Origin: Firmicutes bacterium UBA6811
Lineage (GTDB): Bacteria; Bacillota; SHA-98; UBA4971
Assembly (NCBI GenBank): GCA_002452295.1
Contig: DKEX01000094.1
Coordinates: 4,580-9,834 of the forward strand
Direction of reading: 5' to 3'
Length of the DNA stretch: 5,255 nucleotides
Both the position numbers and the translations under genes were made by a program. Under the pieces are notes generated by a model. The model was not told the origin of the DNA and did not search any database. It worked only from the letters and a program-made list of their open reading frames with translations. This document shows positions 4,401-5,255 of the stretch, piece after piece (positions within the stretch are counted from its first letter, which is position 1; each line of letters starts with the position of its first letter).

Positions 4401-5255
4401 TCATCTCTCACCGGCGGCCTGTCGGGCCAGCGCCCTGGCAAGCTCGTGGTTGAGCGAGTGCCCCGAGCCGATCCCGATGAAGTGGCCCGAGACCCTGCCG
4501 AGAAGGGCGATGTCGCCCAGGAGGTCGAGGGCCTTGTGCCGGGCGGCCTCGTCCGGGAACCTGGCAGGGCCGACATACCCGCCCTCGCCCACGATAACCG
4601 CCTCATTCGGCGTGGCCCCGAGCGCAAGGCCCGCCTCGTGCAGCCTCGCGAGCTCCCATTCGAACCCGACGGTCCGGGCGGGTGCGATCTCCGTCCTGAA
4701 CGTCTCCGGGGTGACCTCGAAATCCACGTGCTCCGACGGTACCCGCGGCCTTGCCCCCGCAAACGTGAAGGTCACCCGGACGCCGTCGTGGCCTTCGTGG
4801 CCGTCATCGCCGTCATGACCGTCGCAGGGAAGGGCGATGACGATCGCCTGCTCTTGCGTCACCCACGCCGGGCGATCCACCCGGAGCACGCGGCGCTGCC
4901 GCTCGAGCTCGACGATGCCCGCCCCGTCGACAAGATCCACAAAGGTTCGAGCGCTCCCGTCCCCGAGCGGGACCTCCTCCCCGTCCACTTCTATGAAGGC
5001 GTTGTCGACTCCTCCCCAGAGGACGGCGGCGAGAAGGTGCTCAACGGTGAGGACGGCGACGCCTTCGCGGGCGAGCCCGGTGGCCCGGTGCGACCCGCCG
5101 GTGAACTCCACGCTCGCCTGGATGGCGACGGGCCGGGGAAGGTCGGTCCTCACGAACACGATGCCGGTGCCACACGGCGCCGGCCGGATGGTGATCCGCG
5201 CGGGCTTGCCCGTGTGAAGGCCTCGCCCCTCATACGAGACGGGCCTTGCCACCGT
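4401..5255 (-). CDS. lpxC: UDP-3-O-acyl-N-acetylglucosamine deacetylase LpxC, partial (N-terminus beyond right edge)
   Basis: LpxC is the zinc enzyme that removes the N-acetyl group from UDP-3-O-acyl-GlcNAc, the committed step of lipid A synthesis. Numbering here counts the codon at 5252 as 1. A GTG sits there, but the frame stays open to the edge (ACG before it), and LpxC proteins usually have several residues ahead of VSYEGRGLHTG (5-15), so the true start probably lies just outside. Zinc ligands are visible as H72 (TVEHLLAA) and H239 and D243 (HKALDLLGD). E71 and H265 (SGHSLNHELARAL) match the catalytic Glu and His. About 283 residues are present, against roughly 300 for the family. An unusual His/Asp/Gly repeat (143-157) occupies a loop in the second domain, between strands IVIAL and VRVTFTF. 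The stop is followed by a 97 nt spacer before fabZ. Confidence 0.96.
   Translation of the reverse strand, partial: TVARPVSYEGRGLHTGKPARITIRPAPCGTGIVFVRTDLPRPVAIQASVEFTGGSHRATGLAREGVAVLTVEHLLAAVLWGGVDNAFIEVDGEEVPLGDGSARTFVDLVDGAGIVELERQRRVLRVDRPAWVTQEQAIVIALPCDGHDGDDGHEGHDGVRVTFTFAGARPRVPSEHVDFEVTPETFRTEIAPARTVGFEWELARLHEAGLALGATPNEAVIVGEGGYVGPARFPDEAARHKALDLLGDIALLGRVSGHFIGIGSGHSLNHELARALARQAAGER
4782..4826 (-). repeat. 9 nt tandem repeat in lpxC encoding His/Asp-Asp-Gly triplets
   Basis: Five consecutive 9 nt units on the plus strand (gccgtcgtg, gccttcgtg, gccgtcatc, gccgtcatg, accgtcgca) encode CDG-HDG-DDG-HEG-HDG in LpxC, read in the coding direction. All units are in frame. Confidence 0.75.

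Larger units (their letters stand above)
4307..4406 (-). repeat. Four degenerate ~20 nt direct repeats across the lpxC-fabZ spacer
   Basis: On the plus strand, similar units begin at 4307 (CGGCCTCTTGTTCCTCCT), 4331 (CCGGTCTCGTTCTCCAGT), 4357 (CCGGCCTTATCGTCTCCAGA) and 4388 (CCGGCCTCGTCTCTCATCT). Steps between them are 24, 26 and 31 nt. On the coding strand each reads roughly GGAGA-ACGAG-CCGG. The unit at 4307 includes the fabZ Shine-Dalgarno and the one at 4388 overlaps the lpxC stop. Copies are imperfect, so this could be an old tandem duplication or chance purine bias. Confidence 0.45.

Noticed and set aside
4362..4406. 13-codon frame starting at an ATGA overlap with the lpxC stop
   Set aside because: It is too short to support as a gene, has no independent evidence, and could arise by chance; a leader peptide role cannot be shown from sequence alone.
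4349..4762. Minus-strand frame of 137 codons overlapping the lpxC 3' end
   Set aside because: It is a shifted frame of lpxC with Arg/Ser/Pro-rich content, while the lpxC frame carries the zinc and catalytic motifs.

Overview
The window is one stretch of a lipid A (lipopolysaccharide anchor) biosynthesis operon, read entirely from the minus strand. In transcription order, right to left, it holds lpxC (its first few codons cut off by the right edge), fabZ, lpxA, lpxI, lpxB, and a sixth gene that runs off the left edge and encodes an LpxB-like glycosyltransferase paralogue. The sixth gene has no stop in the window; I found it by translating the minus strand from base 914 down to base 1, which stays open for 304 codons.

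The genes are tightly packed. There is a 97 nt spacer between lpxC and fabZ, 20 nt between fabZ and lpxA, about 8 nt between lpxA and lpxI, then 4 nt stop/start overlaps at lpxI/lpxB (TTGA) and lpxB/paralogue (ATGA). No promoter or rho-independent terminator is evident, so transcription probably enters from the right and leaves to the left. The products act in sequence. LpxA acylates UDP-GlcNAc, LpxC deacetylates the product, LpxI cleaves UDP-2,3-diacylglucosamine to lipid X, and LpxB joins the two to make the disaccharide. FabZ supplies elongating hydroxyacyl chains by feeding fatty acid synthesis. lpxD, lpxK and Kdo genes are not in the window and may lie on either side.

The host is a diderm bacterium with high G+C DNA (strong G/C preference at third codon positions). 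LpxI in place of LpxH, with lpxC directly ahead of fabZ-lpxA-lpxI-lpxB, fits LPS-bearing Bacillota (Negativicutes, Halanaerobiales or Limnochordia types) or Synergistota better than Proteobacteria, where lpxC normally lies elsewhere. The high G+C points weakly to a Limnochordia-like lineage. This is inference from gene order and composition only.

Most of the window is ordinary conserved biosynthesis. The less ordinary parts are the coupled LpxB paralogue, a set of in-frame simple-sequence expansions in several of the genes, strong stem-loops in the extended 3' ends of fabZ and lpxA, and degenerate repeats with a palindrome in the lpxC-fabZ spacer. I see no mobile element, CRISPR array, tRNA or rRNA gene, and no clearly new multi-gene system.
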